Shown here: positions 62,119-64,000 of the stretch, in pieces
How the letters are laid out: each line of letters opens with the position of its first letter
How positions within the stretch are numbered: position 1 is the stretch's first letter
NCBI GenBank assembly: GCA_025331435.1
Contig: JAIWNI010000002.1
Coordinates: 372,001-436,000 of the forward strand
Source: Choanephora cucurbitarum
Taxonomy: Eukaryota > Mucoromycota > Mucoromycetes > Mucorales > Choanephoraceae
Reading direction: 5' to 3'
Length of the DNA: 64,000 bases
The notes under the pieces: generated by a model
Seen by the model: the letters and a program-made list of their open reading frames with translations, nothing else
The model's database searches: none
What the model was told of the DNA's origin: nothing
Position numbers and translations under genes: made by a program

Positions 62119-63346
62119 ATGGCAACACTTGCAAATTCGCCAGCCAAACAACATTGGGATTACTTTCTTAGTGGGATTGAACAAGCTTCTGCTTGGCCAA
62201 AGACCTTCATTTTGTTTTATAGGTAACAAAAAAAAAGAAACAACAAGACTAGGTACGTGTCAAGTGAATGACTCAACTTCCTTTTTTCCTTGGCACATTT
62301 TATAGCTCATCAAGTATTCAAAGGGCTATGTTGACTACTTTTGTTCTGAACGGTTTCCTTTTCTTGGGTGGTCAGTTTTTCTTGGAAACATTCTATCCTC
62401 ATTCCAGATTGCTGGGATGCTCTTATGTGGTAAAGTCTTACAAAAACAAGCTTTTATCTCCCCTTTCTCCTTTTTTGTAACTTATGTTTTTATATATCAG
62501 ACTCTGCTAGGTGTACCGACTTATTTTATATTGCTAGTAGTCAACGGTAAGTTCTTTGGTAGAGTAGCTGAGAAATCCTATCAAATTCAGGCACAACAGA
62601 CTCAACAAAAGGCTGCATCCACCAATGTGATCTCGAGCATGGCATCTACTGTCTTGACTACTTTGCTCTATATTAACTGTGGTGTCTTTGCCAATCTCTT
62701 GAGCAAAGTTCCTTATGTTGGCACTCTTTTATCATTTTTTATGAACTGTTTCATCTTTTCATATTACTGCTTTGAGTAAGTCTACTTTAAGGAGCAAAAG
62801 AGAAAGATTGACTGACTCTTTTTTTTATAAGGTACCAATGGGTCTATAAGACATGGACAATTGAGAAAAGATTATCTTATATGGAAGCTCATTGGGCCTT
62901 CTTTTTAGGATTTGGTAAATAAGTATACAAGGGGAGGAAGCGTTGTCAATCATGAGTTGACTTTTTCTTCAATAGGTTTCCCAGCTACAACTATGACCTT
63001 TTTCTTATCTTTCCTTCGCTCAGGTGCTATTTTTGCACTTGTTTACCCCTTTGTAAGTGATAGTTAGACAAAAAAAAAGATAGAAGGAATATTGACTGAT
63101 ATCATTATGGGTTAGTTTATTATTATGGCCATGATTGCTGTTCCTAAGGCAATTACTCCTTATGCACAAACAATGCCATCTGGTAGAAAAGCACAGGTTG
63201 AATGGGTATTACCTAACCGACTTCCTGTGTTCTATCCTGTTCGCAAATTGAATGATGTTGTCATCACATTGATTCGTTTAGTAGGTGGTGTGCATGCTGA
63301 ATCTATTATGACAGAGAAGAAGAAGGCCAGCTTAAAACAAGAATAA
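62119..63346 (+). CDS. EI24/Etoposide-induced 2.4 family membrane protein
   Basis: Six exons (62119-62222, 62306-62429, 62501-62775, 62832-62914, 62976-63052, 63116-63346) join in phase to give 297 residues. Several hydrophobic spans are seen: FVLNGFLFLGGQFFLETFYP, LLGVPTYFILLVV, YINCGVFANLLSKVPYVGTL and SFFMNCFIFSYYCF. The EI24-type signature lies in the last third: FEYQWVYKTWTIEKRLSYME followed by AHWAFFLGFGFPATTMTFFL, and FIIMAMIAVPKAI. In animals EI24 is an ER membrane protein linked to autophagy and ER contacts. Its role in fungi is less clear. The first exon is hydrophilic (MATLANSPAKQHWDYFLSGI). The frame is intact throughout. The stop is at 63344-63346. Confidence 0.85.
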
Positions 63347-64000
63347 GCAATTTGTCTTCTATTTTTATTTTTGAGGGGCTAACAGAGATTTGTATTTTAA
63401 GTGTGAATAAAAACGTTGATTAGCTATTCTTTACTTGATATGACAAACAACTACAATTGTGTTAGACATAAGAAGAAAGAGGAGGAGTGATGCTGAGTAA
63501 GATAAGGCATTCACTTTTGTCATTTGATAGCTCTCTCTCTCTCTCTCTTTTTCTATTGATTGTGTATATTGTTGGTTAATACCTTAATCAGTTAACAGTA
63601 AGCTATTTGACGACATATTCAAGTATATAGTCTAGACACCAAGTACAAACTTGATTTTCTTTGGGATAGGTTTAAGATCTAAGCTCATCATCATAAAAAC
63701 ATGTCACCCAATCACTGAGCTTGATTTGTTTTTGAAACCAATCTTTTTCTCGAGAAAAGCTCATAAAGAGAATGTCTTTCTCTCTCTTCTAGTGGTTCCA
63801 TCATAAACAAAAGGTGTGGCTATCTTTGGTTAGAAACAAAAAAGGAGAGAACGAGACCTTGACACTTCTCTATCATCTTTAAAAAGAGAGAGACTTTATA
63901 GATTCCCCACACAACAATTGCCGTATTTCTTCTAAATTCCCAAATTTAGAAAGAGTATGAGACAAAGACATGTAACATCTCATTGGTTTTGACTGATTCT
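63347..64000. other. Intergenic, window end
   Basis: 3' flank of the EI24-like gene. It contains CT and GA runs (about 63531-63548 and 63886-63893). No coding exon was recognised before the window ends. Confidence 0.5.

Overview
The window is nuclear DNA of an early-diverging fungus, most likely a member of Mucoromycota (Mucorales-like). The evidence is AT-rich spacers, many introns of about 45-75 nt with GTAAG-type donors and TAG/CAG acceptors, ordinary eukaryotic housekeeping genes (Pab1, Vps26, Fab1, fumarase), a protein family I remember only from Mucorales, and degraded Mutator, Tc1/mariner and LINE elements. No tRNA, rRNA, CRISPR or operon-like structure was seen. All gene models were made by eye from splice sites and reading frames. 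Family names come from recognised motifs, not from database searches.

Layout, left part (1-18 kb): the 3' part of an SZT2-like gene (+) with frame breaks converges on a DH-PH RhoGEF gene (-). A secreted C-type-lectin-like gene (-) follows. Then comes a 1.04-kb element bounded by inverted repeats and TAA duplications, a long-chain acyl-CoA synthetase (-), an ataxin-10/CTR86 homologue (-), and a divergent Sec2/Rabin-like Rab GEF (+). A CENP-H-like kinetochore gene (-) closes this part.

Middle (19-29 kb) is an accessory, transposon-rich island. It holds a Mutator-like element with a dead transposase, a 607-bp TA-flanked MITE with a perfect 36-bp palindrome, a Mucorales-type hypothetical gene abutting a LINE reverse-transcriptase fragment, and a small spliced Tyr/Asn-rich gene. 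About 2.5 kb of mostly empty AT-rich DNA follows.

Right part (29-64 kb) is mostly compact housekeeping: a Pro/Gln-rich adaptor-like protein with a PMQQQ repeat (+), VPS26 (-), fumarase (+), PAB1 (-), a mitochondrial-type hotdog thioesterase (-), a Gyp5-like TBC RabGAP (-), an O-fucosyltransferase-like type II membrane protein (-), a Tc1/mariner relic (+), intronless glutamine synthetase (-), a giant FAB1 lipid kinase (-), a Dap1-like MAPR haem protein (+) and an EI24-family membrane protein (+).

Several genes share a membrane-trafficking and TORC1/endolysosome theme: SZT2 (KICSTOR), VPS26 (retromer), FAB1 (PI(3,5)P2), Sec2 (exocytic Rab GEF) and the TBC RabGAP. They are not adjacent as a cluster, and I infer no co-regulation. 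The most unusual signals are in the transposon island, in the repeated single-base frame breaks at the left edge, and in several genes with tiny first coding exons or microexons.
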